Source: Bacillus_AB infantis_C
GTDB taxonomy: Bacteria; Bacillota; Bacilli; Bacillales; Cytobacillaceae
Direction of reading: 5' to 3'
NCBI RefSeq assembly: GCF_050107595.1
Contig: NZ_JBNILH010000009.1
Location: forward strand, 62,001 to 126,000
Length of the DNA stretch: 64,000 bases
The notes beneath the pieces were generated by a model. The model made no database searches. It was not told the origin of the DNA and saw nothing but the letters and a program-made list of their open reading frames with translations. The position numbers and the translations under genes were made by a program. Shown here piece after piece: positions 16,031 to 24,717 of the stretch. Within the stretch, counting starts at the first letter, position 1. Every line of letters starts with the position of its first letter.

Positions 16031-17126
16031 AACTATGTTCCAGCCACATAATGGCCAGATAGTAGGCAAACATGGTAAGCAGTCCGACCGGGACCCCGAA
16101 CCGTGCCCATTCCTTGCTGGTGATTTTCAGCTTCCCTGCAGAGATGATGTTAGGGATATTCCCGGGAATCAGCATGCCGCCGGAAATCAGAAGCCCGAGA
16201 AGGATGGACTGAATCGTAAAATGGTCCATGGAAGGGCTGATTTCTGCTGCTGCAAGGGTGGCGTTGTCAAGGATGGCCGATATCATGTTGACCCAATAAA
16301 GAAGAAATGGGCTCTGGCCAATCAGATAATGCTTGATCAGCGGCTCAAAGCCTGCGCCAAGGAAGGTCAGCCCCATGACAAACAGGTAGACTTTCATGCT
16401 TCTTACCAGTATTTCTTCATATGTTTCACTTCCGGATTCTTTGCGGAAGCTTCCGGGCCGTTTTTCAGGAGGCTGGATAAGGAGCATGGCCATAATCGCT
16501 AATGCAAGGAGGGCTGCAATTACCTCCGGTCCAATTAGCTCTACCAGGAAAAAAAAGTCCTCATTCAGCTTTGAAATGGCTATGGTCGATAGAGGTTCTC
16601 CAATCGGCGTAAGGGCAGCCCCCAATCCGATGGAAAAGCAGGACAGCACCGTGAAGCGAACTTCTGCCTGCCGTTCAAGCCGGAGAGCGCCGACAATCAG
16701 GACGAGCACCAGGGCGGCAATGATTGCAGTAATAATGCTGGAAACGAGTCCCAGCACGACAACTGTCATAGCCGAAAACAGCCTGAATGGCATTCTTCTG
16801 CTTATCCCCATGATGATCCTTTCAAGCGGCCGCTTCAGCCATTTGAACAGCAGACCAGCCGCCAGGACAGCCGCAGTGATTTTAACAGGGTCGCCGGCAG
16901 CCTTCAGAAATAACTCCCCATCGAATATCCCGCTTATAAAAGCTGCAAGAATTCCCATCGAAAAGAGGAAAATCTCCAGATTGTGCTCCACAGCTTTCAG
17001 CGTAAATGGCAGCAGCAGAACAAGAAAAAAAATTAAAATCAAACCGGTCATGATCATCTGCCCATTCTTGTTTAGATTGTCCCTTAAAAGAAGGAACAGC
17101 CTATATATATGCAGCTGAAAGGACAA
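16029..17126 (-). CDS. DUF1646 family membrane permease (ion transporter superfamily)
   Basis: Up to 365 residues, about ten transmembrane helices. The paired re-entrant regions typical of ArsB/NhaD-like transporters are visible: GLGAALTPIGEPLSTIA and WVNMISAILDNATLAAAEISP, then SGGMLIPGNIPNIISA. This is the arrangement of DUF1646 proteins, predicted cation or anion symporters. The start is uncertain. The TTG at 17126 lacks a ribosome site and an ATG at 17057 (residue 24) has none either. A terminator follows the stop. Confidence 0.8.
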   Translation of the reverse strand: MSFQLHIYRLFLLLRDNLNKNGQMIMTGLILIFFLVLLLPFTLKAVEHNLEIFLFSMGILAAFISGIFDGELFLKAAGDPVKITAAVLAAGLLFKWLKRPLERIIMGISRRMPFRLFSAMTVVVLGLVSSIITAIIAALVLVLIVGALRLERQAEVRFTVLSCFSIGLGAALTPIGEPLSTIAISKLNEDFFFLVELIGPEVIAALLALAIMAMLLIQPPEKRPGSFRKESGSETYEEILVRSMKVYLFVMGLTFLGAGFEPLIKHYLIGQSPFLLYWVNMISAILDNATLAAAEISPSMDHFTIQSILLGLLISGGMLIPGNIPNIISAGKLKITSKEWARFGVPVGLLTMFAYYLAIMWLEHS

Positions 17127-17163
17127 ACTTTCATGATAAAGGCAATTCAGCCGGAACCAATTG

Positions 17164-17197
17164 AAAAAGGAAGACAGCTTTAGCGGCCTTCCTTTTT
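17164..17197 (-). terminator. intrinsic terminator of the TetR gene
   Basis: AAAAAGGAAG (17164-17173) pairs with CTTCCTTTTT (17188-17197). The stop codon of the TetR gene lies in the loop. It can work in the reverse direction because the complement of the A-run gives a U-tract. Confidence 0.8.
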
Positions 17198-17770
17198 CCC
17201 TATGATTCCATAGAAAAAAATATTTGTAATATCCTCAGTCAGCGGCAAAGCCTTGCTGTATACATCTTCACGCTGAAAATAATCCTTCATCATCTGTACG
17301 TAGAACAGCATGCTTTCAAACGAAAGATCAGGATTGATATATCCTTGCTCACGCCCTTGCTTGAACAGTTCATTGAAAAGAGGGATGGCTTTTTCCTCAT
17401 AGATTTTTTCTATATAATTGCCTTCCTCGGAATACTCCTTCATCAAGTAATGATAAAACTCTTCATGGATGCCATTGGCATTTTCCTTTTTATTGAAAAT
17501 AATTTTTTTCACTTTCTCCGGGAATGCTGCTGCACTGCTGATTAGCTGCTCAAATTCATTGGTAGCTTTGTCAACATAATAGAGGAATACCTCATGGATA
17601 AGCTGATGCTTGCTTTCAAAATAATTATAAATGGTCACCTGTGATACATGCGCTTCCTTCGCAATTTCTGATATGGAGACCTTATGAATTCCTGAGTCCA
17701 TAAACAGTTTGAGGGCTGCCTCAAGTATGTGGCGCTGTTTTTGTTCTTTTCTGCGCTGAAAACCGTCCAA
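17180..17770 (-). CDS. TetR/AcrR family transcriptional regulator
   Basis: 196 residues. The N-terminal HTH is clear: RHILEAALKLFMDSG, then VSISEIAKEAHVSQVTIYNYFESKHQLIHEVF. The C-terminal ligand domain is specific to the protein. The TTG at 17770 is preferred because AGGTGA lies 5 nt upstream; the GTG at 17779 overlaps that Shine-Dalgarno. The gene is divergent from an ABC exporter pair, so it probably represses it and is released by the exported compound. A candidate operator lies between. Confidence 0.87.
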   Translation of the reverse strand: MDGFQRRKEQKQRHILEAALKLFMDSGIHKVSISEIAKEAHVSQVTIYNYFESKHQLIHEVFLYYVDKATNEFEQLISSAAAFPEKVKKIIFNKKENANGIHEEFYHYLMKEYSEEGNYIEKIYEEKAIPLFNELFKQGREQGYINPDLSFESMLFYVQMMKDYFQREDVYSKALPLTEDITNIFFYGIIGKKEGR

Positions 17771-17824
17771 TTTCTTCACCTCATTCTTATTGTAATGAAA
17801 TTTATGTAATATAACAAATAAAAT

Positions 17825-17871
17825 AGTTCATAAACTCTTGTAAGAAGTAAAATTTATATGTATTATGAACT
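17825..17871 (+). promoter_or_regulatory. ABC exporter promoter flanked by AGTTCATAA/TTATGAACT dyad
   Basis: TTGTAA (17838-17843), a 17-bp spacer and TATTAT (17861-17866) make a promoter for the exporter. AGTTCATAA (17825-17833), just upstream of the -35, and its exact inverse TTATGAACT (17863-17871), over the -10, bracket it. This placement suits repression by the divergent TetR protein. The arms are separated by 29 bp, wider than most TetR operators. Confidence 0.55.
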
Positions 17872-17933
17872 CAATCGATAAAAATAATTCATATCTTCAA
17901 GTGGCATTAAGAACAGAAGCAGGGGGAATGGAA

Positions 17934-18833
17934 ATGGCCATAATAGAAACGAAAAGTCTTGTAAAAAGGTTTGGGAAGTTTACAGCCTTGAATGAGATCA
18001 ATATTGATGTGAATGAGGGCGAAGTGTACGGCTTCATTGGACCGAACGGAGCCGGGAAGTCTACCACGATTAAAATATTGCTTGGTATCCTGAAGGCAAC
18101 CTCTGGGGAAGCAAGACTGTTTGGAAGGGATGCCTGGAAAGATGCTGTCGATATTCATAAAAAGATTGCCTATGTACCTGGAGATGTCAATTTATGGCCA
18201 AATCTTACAGGGGGAGAGGTAATAGACTTATTTGCAAGGCTAAGGGGAGCTGCCGATAAAAAAAGGACAAGGGAATTGCTGGAGAAATTCAACCTGGATC
18301 CTTCCAAAAAAAGCAGGACCTATTCAAAAGGCAATCGGCAAAAAGTCGCTCTTGTTTCAGCCTTTTCTTCAGACGCGGAGCTGTTTATCCTGGATGAACC
18401 GACTTCAGGACTTGACCCATTGATGGAAATAGTCTTTCAGGAATGCGTTATTGAAGCGAAAAATCAGGGGAAAAGCATTCTTTTATCAAGCCATATTCTT
18501 TCCGAGGTGGAAAAGCTGTGCGACCGGGTCGGCATCATACGACAGGGAGAAATTATTGAAACGGGTTCACTTGCCAAGCTCCGCCACCTGACCCGGACAC
18601 ATTTGATTTTTCAAACCATCAATAACGTGCCCGGTCTAGGCAGCCTAAAAGGGGTTCATGAACTTAAGGCCGATGGAGGAAGTATTTCGCTGAAGGCAGA
18701 TGCTGAAGAACTCGGTGCAATTCTTCAATATATCAGCCAGTTTGGCATTACCAAGCTGGAAAGCATGCCGCCCGCATTAGAAGAATTGTTCATGCGCCAT
18801 TATAAAGCTGCACCACAGCAGGAGGGGAACTGA
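17934..18833 (+). CDS. ABC exporter, ATP-binding subunit
   Basis: 299 residues. Walker A GPNGAGKST, a signature motif degenerated to YSKGNRQKV, Walker B LFILDEPTSGLDP and switch His in LLSSHILSEVE are present. The C-terminal extension resembles subunits of drug or polyketide exporters. The ATG at 17934 follows AGGGGGAATGG; the ATG at 17865 lies within the predicted -10 hexamer and cannot be transcribed. The permease gene starts directly after the stop codon, and the pair is divergent from a TetR gene. Confidence 0.9.
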   Translation: MAIIETKSLVKRFGKFTALNEINIDVNEGEVYGFIGPNGAGKSTTIKILLGILKATSGEARLFGRDAWKDAVDIHKKIAYVPGDVNLWPNLTGGEVIDLFARLRGAADKKRTRELLEKFNLDPSKKSRTYSKGNRQKVALVSAFSSDAELFILDEPTSGLDPLMEIVFQECVIEAKNQGKSILLSSHILSEVEKLCDRVGIIRQGEIIETGSLAKLRHLTRTHLIFQTINNVPGLGSLKGVHELKADGGSISLKADAEELGAILQYISQFGITKLESMPPALEELFMRHYKAAPQQEGN

Positions 18834-20435
18834 ATGGTAAAGGGACTATTCAGCAGGACCGGACTTTTAATCAAATTCCTGCTCAGGAGGGACAGGGTTA
18901 GGGCAGCCGTCTGGGTTTTAGCGCTTGCAGGGGTAACCATAGCGACTGCTTCAGCTTTTACTGATTTATACAAGTCAGATGCTGAACGCCTGGCCATTGC
19001 AGAAACCATGAAGAATCCGGCTATGACTGCAATGGTAGGACCGGGCTTTGGACTGGAAAACTATACTGCCGGCCCGATGATGGCCCATCAGATGCTCCTG
19101 TTCACAAGCATCACTGCAGCCATTATGAGCATCCTCCTGATGGCGAGGCATACACGCAATGATGAAGAAGAGGGAAGGATTGAGCTGATCCGTTCATTGC
19201 CTGTCGGCAGAATGGCCAATCTTACAGCAGCTGTCATTGTTTTATTTGCTGTGAATATTGTTTTGGCCATTATCACCGGTTTAGGTCTTTACAGCCTGCA
19301 AATCGAGGGGATGGGGCTTGAAGGTTCAATGCTTTATGGAGCTGCGATCGGTGCAGCAGGCATCTTTTTTGCAGGGGTTACTGCTTTGTCCGCCCAGCTT
19401 TCAGATAATGCAAGGGGAACAGCCGGCTTGTCCCTTGCTGTTCTGGGCTTCGCCTACTTGATCCGCGCTATAGGGGATATAAGCGGAGGCAGTCTTTCCT
19501 GGTTTTCGCCGCTCGGCTGGGTAGTGTTCACTGAAGTATACGTGAATGACTTTTGGTTTCCTGTCATCCTTACAGTCATAGCGGGCGTCCTGATAACAGC
19601 AGCTGCATTTTATTTCAATCTGAAACGCGATATTGATTCAGGTCTCCTGCCATCAGGACCAGGAAAGAAAAATGCCTCACCGCTTCTGTCGCGGCCTTTT
19701 GCATTGGCTTTCCGGCTGCAGCGGACTGCCATTATTTCATGGGCAGCAAGTATGTTTATCCTTGGGGTTTCCTATGGATCTGTGTTCGGGGATCTGGAGT
19801 CTTTTTTTACCCAAAATGAATTGCTCAAGAATATGATTGACCCTTCCAGCGGAATATCACTGACAGAACAATTCATGTCAATGCTGATGTCCGTCATTTC
19901 TATGATCACATGTATCCCGACCCTGGTCGTCTTTTTAAGGCTTAAGAGCGAGGAGAAAAACGGCAGACTCGATATCCTGCTGTCAAAACCCATTTCTCGG
20001 CTCAGGCTGGTTGGAAGCTATTTCTGCCTATCCCTGATTTCTAGCGTTATCATGCAGATTCTTGCTATTTGTGGACTTTGGCTGGCGGCAGTGTCCGTTA
20101 TGGAGGATCCCATTCCATATGGAAGGATGCTGGGTGCCGGGATTGTATATTTGCCTGCTGTCTGGCTGATGGCAGGCGCCGCGGTCTTTCTGCTGGGATA
20201 CCTGCCAAAGCTGACCGGGCTCATATGGATTATCCTCGGCTATTCTTTCGTCATTGTTTATTTGGGAAGCCTGCTGAAATTTCCAGAATGGCTTGAGAAG
20301 ATGTCTCCATTTGGGTATGTTCCATCCCTGCCTGCAGAAGAATTTAATTTGGGAGCTCTGCTTTTGCTGATAGGTGCAGCTGCTGCTTCGGCTCTTGCCG
20401 GCTTTACCGGCTATCGAAACAGGGATCTTGGCTAA
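18834..20435 (+). CDS. ABC exporter, polyketide-antibiotic-type permease
   Basis: 533 residues with about twelve predicted transmembrane segments in two similar halves. Segments such as ARHTRNDEEEGRIELIRSLP (cytoplasmic coupling helix, first half) and RLKSEEKNGRLDILLSKPIS (second half) occur at equivalent positions, as in the TnrB3/COG3559 class of antibiotic exporters. AGGAGGGGAAC precedes the ATG, which abuts the upstream TGA. With the ATPase it would export a hydrophobic or antimicrobial compound across the membrane. Substrate unknown. Confidence 0.85.
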   Translation: MVKGLFSRTGLLIKFLLRRDRVRAAVWVLALAGVTIATASAFTDLYKSDAERLAIAETMKNPAMTAMVGPGFGLENYTAGPMMAHQMLLFTSITAAIMSILLMARHTRNDEEEGRIELIRSLPVGRMANLTAAVIVLFAVNIVLAIITGLGLYSLQIEGMGLEGSMLYGAAIGAAGIFFAGVTALSAQLSDNARGTAGLSLAVLGFAYLIRAIGDISGGSLSWFSPLGWVVFTEVYVNDFWFPVILTVIAGVLITAAAFYFNLKRDIDSGLLPSGPGKKNASPLLSRPFALAFRLQRTAIISWAASMFILGVSYGSVFGDLESFFTQNELLKNMIDPSSGISLTEQFMSMLMSVISMITCIPTLVVFLRLKSEEKNGRLDILLSKPISRLRLVGSYFCLSLISSVIMQILAICGLWLAAVSVMEDPIPYGRMLGAGIVYLPAVWLMAGAAVFLLGYLPKLTGLIWIILGYSFVIVYLGSLLKFPEWLEKMSPFGYVPSLPAEEFNLGALLLLIGAAAASALAGFTGYRNRDLG

Positions 20436-20449
20436 AATAGAATGAAGAA

Positions 20450-20479
20450 ACGGATGGCTGGATACCGGCCATCCGTTTT
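20450..20479 (+). terminator. intrinsic terminator
   Basis: ACGGATGGC pairs with GCCATCCGT and TTTTG follows. It closes the ABC exporter operon. Confidence 0.8.
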
Positions 20480-20481
20480 GT

Positions 20482-20741
20482 TTGTAAAATAGAAAAAATA
20501 CCTCTTGCAGCCGTATAAGCCGCATAAAGCTGCATCACCTATTAAATTTCTAATTAGGATGCCATGTCTGGTTAAGGTGCTGACAGTCTTCCCAAGTCCC
20601 TGCGCGGCCAGATGAAAGAAATTCTTCGCAATTCAAACAGCCTGGATCTTGAACAGTAATTAGGAAAGAGAGGCAGCTGCTTGTTCTTCTCTGTTTACAT
20701 AATAATTTTATTCCTGCACTTTTTTCCAAAGAAGAATTTTA
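20482..20741. other. intergenic region, nothing recognised
   Basis: About 260 bp between convergent units. I find no reading frame with a ribosome site and no known aptamer. Confidence 0.4.
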
Positions 20742-20742
20742 C

Positions 20743-20766
20743 AAAAAAAAGCCTTCTTAGAAGGCT
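20743..20766 (-). terminator. intrinsic terminator (reverse strand)
   Basis: AGCCTT and AAGGCT pair, and on the reverse strand they are followed by eight T residues. It lies just past the stop of the 60-residue reverse-strand gene. Confidence 0.8.
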
Positions 20767-20784
20767 GGGGGGAGAAATAGTTTA

Positions 20785-20967
20785 TTAGCGGTATTCATTT
20801 AATCCTGTCCCGAAAATATCAAATTCGGGAGCTGTTCCTTTTGTAGAAGGAGGGACGACAGAACTGCTTCCTGATAGGCTGATAACCATTTTTTTGGGCT
20901 CAACTTCACCTGACCGAATGGCGGCTGCATCAGTTTCTGCCTTGAATGGGTTTTCGATCATTGACAT
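20785..20967 (-). CDS. 60-residue hydrophilic orphan protein
   Basis: Reads MSMIENPFKAETDAAAIRSG, then a Val/Ser/Pro-rich middle (VISLSGSSSVVPPSTKG) and the C terminus FDIFGTGLNEYR. AGGAGGAG lies 11 nt before the ATG at 20967, slightly long; the ATG at 20961 or TTG at 20997 are alternatives. A dedicated terminator follows. No signal peptide or membrane segment is present. I do not recognise the family. Confidence 0.5.
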   Translation of the reverse strand: MSMIENPFKAETDAAAIRSGEVEPKKMVISLSGSSSVVPPSTKGTAPEFDIFGTGLNEYR

Positions 20968-21059
20968 CTCTGATTCAACTCCTCCTGAGATTTTCAATAC
21001 ACTTCAATAATACCCGCCTGGACAAGTATGAAACCCTTCTAAGGAAGAAATATGGAAAT

Positions 21060-21572
21060 TTATTGCCTGATTTTATTCGTAAATTCTTTCTGCTGATTAT
21101 GGTCGATCTTTCGAATCATTTCTATGATATACCTGTTCAGAAGCGACTTGATCGTAAGTGCGCCAAATGAATGATATCCTGTCCATCCTTTCTGCCATTT
21201 GACAAGTTTTGTTCTGCGCTCAGCCCAAGACTCTATCCGGAACATGATAAAAGTAATGACAATCATTTTAATAAAAAGAAGCGCACCTTTGTCCCTGCTT
21301 GTCATCTGGTTGGCAAGCAGGGAGGCGGTCGGGTAAAAAAGGTAGTCAAATAGTATATTGATATCACTCAGCTTTGGCAAAAAACGGACAGGATAAGAAA
21401 CAAACTTCTTGCTGACAACATATTTATCAATGATTCCATTTGTGTACGCATTGAATAGGTATGCCAGAAGCCAGTCTTTGATGGGCGGTTTCCTGAGGGT
21501 GACAAAGAGGATGCAGATTGAAATAAGAGAAATCAACCATAATATTTTTCTGTCTGAGGCGCTTCGTCTCAT
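21060..21572 (-). CDS. CBO0543-type membrane protein
   Basis: 170 residues with two hydrophobic segments near the N terminus and two more around residues 75-115. The text DWLLAYLFNAYTNGIIDKYV, then LFDYLFYPTASLLANQ, matches my memory of proteins annotated as CBO0543 family in Bacilli and Clostridia. The function is unknown. The ATG at 21572 follows GAAGGGATTGAAG. It is not clearly in an operon with its neighbours. Confidence 0.6.
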   Translation of the reverse strand: MRRSASDRKILWLISLISICILFVTLRKPPIKDWLLAYLFNAYTNGIIDKYVVSKKFVSYPVRFLPKLSDINILFDYLFYPTASLLANQMTSRDKGALLFIKMIVITFIMFRIESWAERRTKLVKWQKGWTGYHSFGALTIKSLLNRYIIEMIRKIDHNQQKEFTNKIRQ

Positions 21573-21753
21573 CGCTCTTCAATCCCTTCTTTTAATAAAT
21601 GCTATATTAATGTTTCATGTGGTATTGGGATAAGTGACCCAAATTCAATGGGAAAATTCAACACATCCTAAATAGAAAATAAAAAAGGCCTGTTAATAGC
21701 ATGTTCAGAAGCAGTTTTTTTATGAAGCCGGGTGGAGAGAATGTGGGAAAATG

Positions 21754-21782
21754 CAAAAAAACAGCCTCTGAAAAGGCTGTTT
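21754..21782 (-). terminator. intrinsic terminator (reverse strand)
   Basis: AAACAGCC pairs with GGCTGTTT, and the reverse strand continues into seven T residues. It lies directly after the stop of the DnaB_2-like gene. Confidence 0.82.
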
Positions 21783-22106
21783 CTATTTATTAAGTATTGT
21801 TCTTATATCCACTGTCGTCATATCGCGTGCAGCTGCAAAGGTGCGGACACGCTTTGTCGCCCAGTAATCATACAGCCGCGCCAGGCTGTTCCGGTCGTAT
21901 ACCTCATGGGCATATGAGTCATAAAAATAAACAAGCAGGACATTGACGACTTCCTTTGGCAGCTGTCTCCGGCTGTTCAGGGACCTGAGTGCCAGGTTTT
22001 CCAGTCCGCGCACTTTTCCTCCTGTAAGCCTTGTGACCATTTCAAGAGGGGTGGCTGTTTGACAAAAAGAGATGAAATCCGGTTCGTATAAATTATTAAG
22101 CATCAT
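21783..22106 (-). CDS. stand-alone DnaB_2/DnaD-like C-terminal domain protein
   Basis: 107 residues. After a start of MMLNNLYEPDFISFCQTATP, the segment LPKEVVNVLLVYFYDSY followed by LARLYDYWATKRVRTFAAA resembles the C-terminal module of Firmicute DnaB and DnaD, where L-x-x-G-V-x-N-V-L-I and HWARKKVKT are the conserved parts. In those replication initiation proteins this module binds single-stranded DNA and oligomerises. The N-terminal winged helix is missing here. GGGAG precedes the ATG. Role unknown. Confidence 0.65.
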   Translation of the reverse strand: MMLNNLYEPDFISFCQTATPLEMVTRLTGGKVRGLENLALRSLNSRRQLPKEVVNVLLVYFYDSYAHEVYDRNSLARLYDYWATKRVRTFAAARDMTTVDIRTILNK

Positions 22107-22165
22107 AATCTCCCAATTCTGGCTTCTCTTAACTATACACGTTATTATTCAGCAGCATATGTAGC

Positions 22166-23443
22166 TTATTTGACACACTGTGCAGCTTGTTCTGGAATCA
22201 ATTGCAGCGGCAGTGTGATAGTGACGGTAGTGCCCTTGTCCACTTCACTTTCGTATTCTATCCTTCCATCCATTTCCCTGATGATCTTATTCGTCACCAT
22301 ACTCCCAAGCCCAGTTCCTTTAGACTTTGTTGTGTAAAAAGGAAGGCCTATCTTTCTCAGCTGTTCGTCTGTCATCCCGATTCCATTGTCAGAAACCTTA
22401 AGGGACACTATATTTGCGAGCTGATTAGGCTGGATGGTGATTTTAATCAGGCCGTCCTTTTCTGTCGATTCAATGGCATTCTTTATTACATTCATGATTG
22501 CCTGCTTCAGATGGTGCTCATCACCGCGGACAAAATGATGTCCATCTTCATCAAATAGTATCGCTGTATTAATATAATTCGCCAGCGGACGGAGCAGGTC
22601 TACACTATCCCTGATCACTTTTTCCAAATTCATGACAGTCAGATTGAATTGTTCAGGTTTGGCGATTTTTAAATAATCGGTAATAATTTTGTTGGTTCTG
22701 TCCAATTCCTCTAATATGAGAGGGGAAAAGGATTTAACCTGATCATCCGTAGTTTTTTCGCTTAAATACTGGATGAATCCCCTGACGGTGGTAAGCGGGT
22801 TCCGTATTTCATGGGCAATGGCAGCGGCCATCTGTCCTACCATCGTCAGTTTATCCAGATATACAACCTCTTCTATCTGCTTATTTGTCTTAATGAGTCT
22901 TTCGATAATCAGTATCATACTGCCAAAAGTAATATAAAAGGCTGAAAAATACATGAGATAAAACGATGCATCCAAAAACCTGATCTTAAAATAAATGATC
23001 AGGATGTATAGGAACGCATAAACAGCAAAAGCTGCAGAACTTACAAGCAATTTATACGAAGTTTCGATGTACTTCTTCCGAAAGGCGAGTCCGATCAGCA
23101 TGGCTAGAAGAGAAACCACAATGCCGGTCAGCATAAATGGTCCGCCAATCGCCATTCTGATCAGCGAGACGACCAGCACAACGATGAGGCCGGGTATAGG
23201 CCCGGCATAGAGCGAAATAATCAGTATAGCGATCATCCGGAAATCAAAGTGTGTGTCACCAAGCGTCTCAATAGGATACAGCATGCAAAAGACTGCTCCC
23301 AGAGAGCCAATCAGCCCATAGGTAAGCTTATGCTTAAAGGAAAGAAGCTCCTTCAGCTGGAATGGAAAAAATAGATTTGCATTAAAGGTAAATGAGAACA
23401 GTATCGTCATATTTATTAAAAGCGTTTTCAGCAAAGTAATCAA
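22166..23443 (-). CDS. KinB-like sensor histidine kinase
   Basis: 425 residues. Residues about 5-180 contain six hydrophobic segments with a 5TM-5TMR_LYT layout (GDTHFDFRMIAILIISLYAG, GPIPGLIVVLVVSLIRMAIGG). The HisKA domain has phospho-acceptor His211 in IAHEIRNPLTTVRGF, followed by the ATP domain (NVIKNAIEST, DNGIGM, KGTGLGSMV). Length and domain order match B. subtilis KinB, which feeds the Spo0A phosphorelay. No kapB-like gene adjoins it. The TTG at 23443 has GGGGGATC 8 nt upstream. Confidence 0.85.
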   Translation of the reverse strand: MITLLKTLLINMTILFSFTFNANLFFPFQLKELLSFKHKLTYGLIGSLGAVFCMLYPIETLGDTHFDFRMIAILIISLYAGPIPGLIVVLVVSLIRMAIGGPFMLTGIVVSLLAMLIGLAFRKKYIETSYKLLVSSAAFAVYAFLYILIIYFKIRFLDASFYLMYFSAFYITFGSMILIIERLIKTNKQIEEVVYLDKLTMVGQMAAAIAHEIRNPLTTVRGFIQYLSEKTTDDQVKSFSPLILEELDRTNKIITDYLKIAKPEQFNLTVMNLEKVIRDSVDLLRPLANYINTAILFDEDGHHFVRGDEHHLKQAIMNVIKNAIESTEKDGLIKITIQPNQLANIVSLKVSDNGIGMTDEQLRKIGLPFYTTKSKGTGLGSMVTNKIIREMDGRIEYESEVDKGTTVTITLPLQLIPEQAAQCVK

Positions 23444-23613
23444 ATGTGATCCCCCAAAAATGACCTATATAAGACAGCGTGGCAAACTGCCTCCCTTATT
23501 ATACTCGCATATCCTTGCCTGCGGGGAAATTGTACAAAATTCCTGTTTTTTTGCAGAATAAGACTGAGCTTTTTTTGAATATATTTCAAAAAACGCTTAG
23601 GGAAGTGGAATGA

Positions 23614-24516
23614 ATGAACAGAATTTCTGCTGTTGAAAGCCAGTTTAGGCTAAAAATAACCAAGGAAGAGGAGCTGACTGACCGGGTTGCACTTTTGCAT
23701 TCAGAGGATGGGAAACGCTATATTCTTAAAAAGACAAACGGAATGTGTTTGGAAAGAGAAGCTGAACTGCTTCAGAACTTAGAAGGTAAGGGTATACCCG
23801 CCCACCAGCTGATATCTGCTTTAGATGGCTCAAGCTCCTTTATTTATAGCGAAGAGCAATACAGCCTCTACACCTATTGCAAAGGGAAAAACTATAAGGC
23901 TGATGAAGTGCTGATATCTGAAAAAGCACCACAGCTGCTGGCATCCGCAATCGCGGCCGTTCATGCTGAAATGGATAAGATCCAAATTGGCTATCCGGAG
24001 AAGGACCTTTATAAAACCGTTTATGGTTTTGCAGTCCCTGAGGTGATGAAAAGCCCATTGGCAAGGGGGGATTCTATAAAAGAGATTATTGCTGCTATAG
24101 AGCCGGCTGTCAGAAATTTGTCGGACACGCTTCCCAGGCAGCTAATTCATCGCGATGCACATTTTTACAACATTCTTTTTGAAGAAGGCAAGTTTTCAGG
24201 CATGATTGATTTTGAAATCGCTGTAGTAAGCCATAGAATCTTTGATATTTGCTATTGTGCGACCAGTGTATTATGCGAGATCTTTGATAAAGAAGCGAAA
24301 AGGGGACTGTGGGTGCTTTTTTCAAAAAAACTTTTCAGTCACTATGGTGAATCGATCGGACTGTTGGCCCGCGAAAAAAAGCATTTGTGGGATATGATGC
24401 TTTGCATTCAGCTGATTTTTATGGCCTATTTTTCAAAAAATAAGGAATTGTTCACCCTTAATGCAGAAATGCTTGTCTGGATTTTTGAAAGGCGGGAGGA
24501 ATGGAAGCAGATTTAG
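23614..24516 (+). CDS. APH/choline-kinase-like phosphotransferase
   Basis: 300 residues with a protein-kinase-like fold. RYILKKTNG carries the ATP-binding Lys, LIHRDAHFYNILFEEG is the catalytic loop with the Asp and Asn, and GMIDFEIAVVSHRIFDICY holds the Mg-binding Asp. The family phosphorylates aminoglycosides, choline, homoserine, methylthioribose or spore-related metabolites. No context gene shows which. The ATG follows AGGGAAGTGGAATGA. Confidence 0.82.
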   Translation: MNRISAVESQFRLKITKEEELTDRVALLHSEDGKRYILKKTNGMCLEREAELLQNLEGKGIPAHQLISALDGSSSFIYSEEQYSLYTYCKGKNYKADEVLISEKAPQLLASAIAAVHAEMDKIQIGYPEKDLYKTVYGFAVPEVMKSPLARGDSIKEIIAAIEPAVRNLSDTLPRQLIHRDAHFYNILFEEGKFSGMIDFEIAVVSHRIFDICYCATSVLCEIFDKEAKRGLWVLFSKKLFSHYGESIGLLAREKKHLWDMMLCIQLIFMAYFSKNKELFTLNAEMLVWIFERREEWKQI

Positions 24517-24563
24517 AATTGTTTTGCGCTTTCACTGCATGTGCTATTAGGAGTACTGGCTTT

Positions 24564-24663
24564 ATTAGCAACTTTATCCATATATTAGCAACTTTATCCA
24601 TATATTAGCAACTTTTGGATTTGATTAGCAGGTTTCCCGGTTTATTGGCAACTGCCCCACCCG
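24564..24663. repeat. degenerate 20-bp tandem repeats (5 copies)
   Basis: ATTAGCAACTTTATCCATAT occurs twice in tandem (24564, 24584), followed by three decayed copies beginning ATTAGCAAC (24604), ATTAGCAGG (24624) and ATTGGCAAC (24644), each exactly 20 bp on. A weaker ATTAGGAG lies 18 bp upstream. Confidence 0.85.
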
Positions 24664-24689
24664 TAAGGAATTGAAAATCACAATAAAGG

Positions 24690-24715
24690 CCGGGACTATG
24701 TCCCGGACCCTTTTT
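24690..24715. terminator. intrinsic terminator between convergent genes
   Basis: CCGGGAC and GTCCCGG form a 7-bp stem with a TAT/short loop, followed on the forward strand by TTTTT. It lies between the phosphotransferase gene and the reverse-strand 41-residue gene. Confidence 0.8.
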
Positions 24716-24717
24716 AA

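Noticed and set aside
17865..17933. Upstream start for the ABC ATPase at 17865
   Set aside because: The ATG falls in the predicted -10 hexamer and lacks a ribosome site; the ATG at 17934 has one.
20482..20741. Cobalamin-type riboswitch
   Set aside because: GGTGC and GCCAG-like words occur, but no conserved core or terminator; the nearest downstream genes are convergent.
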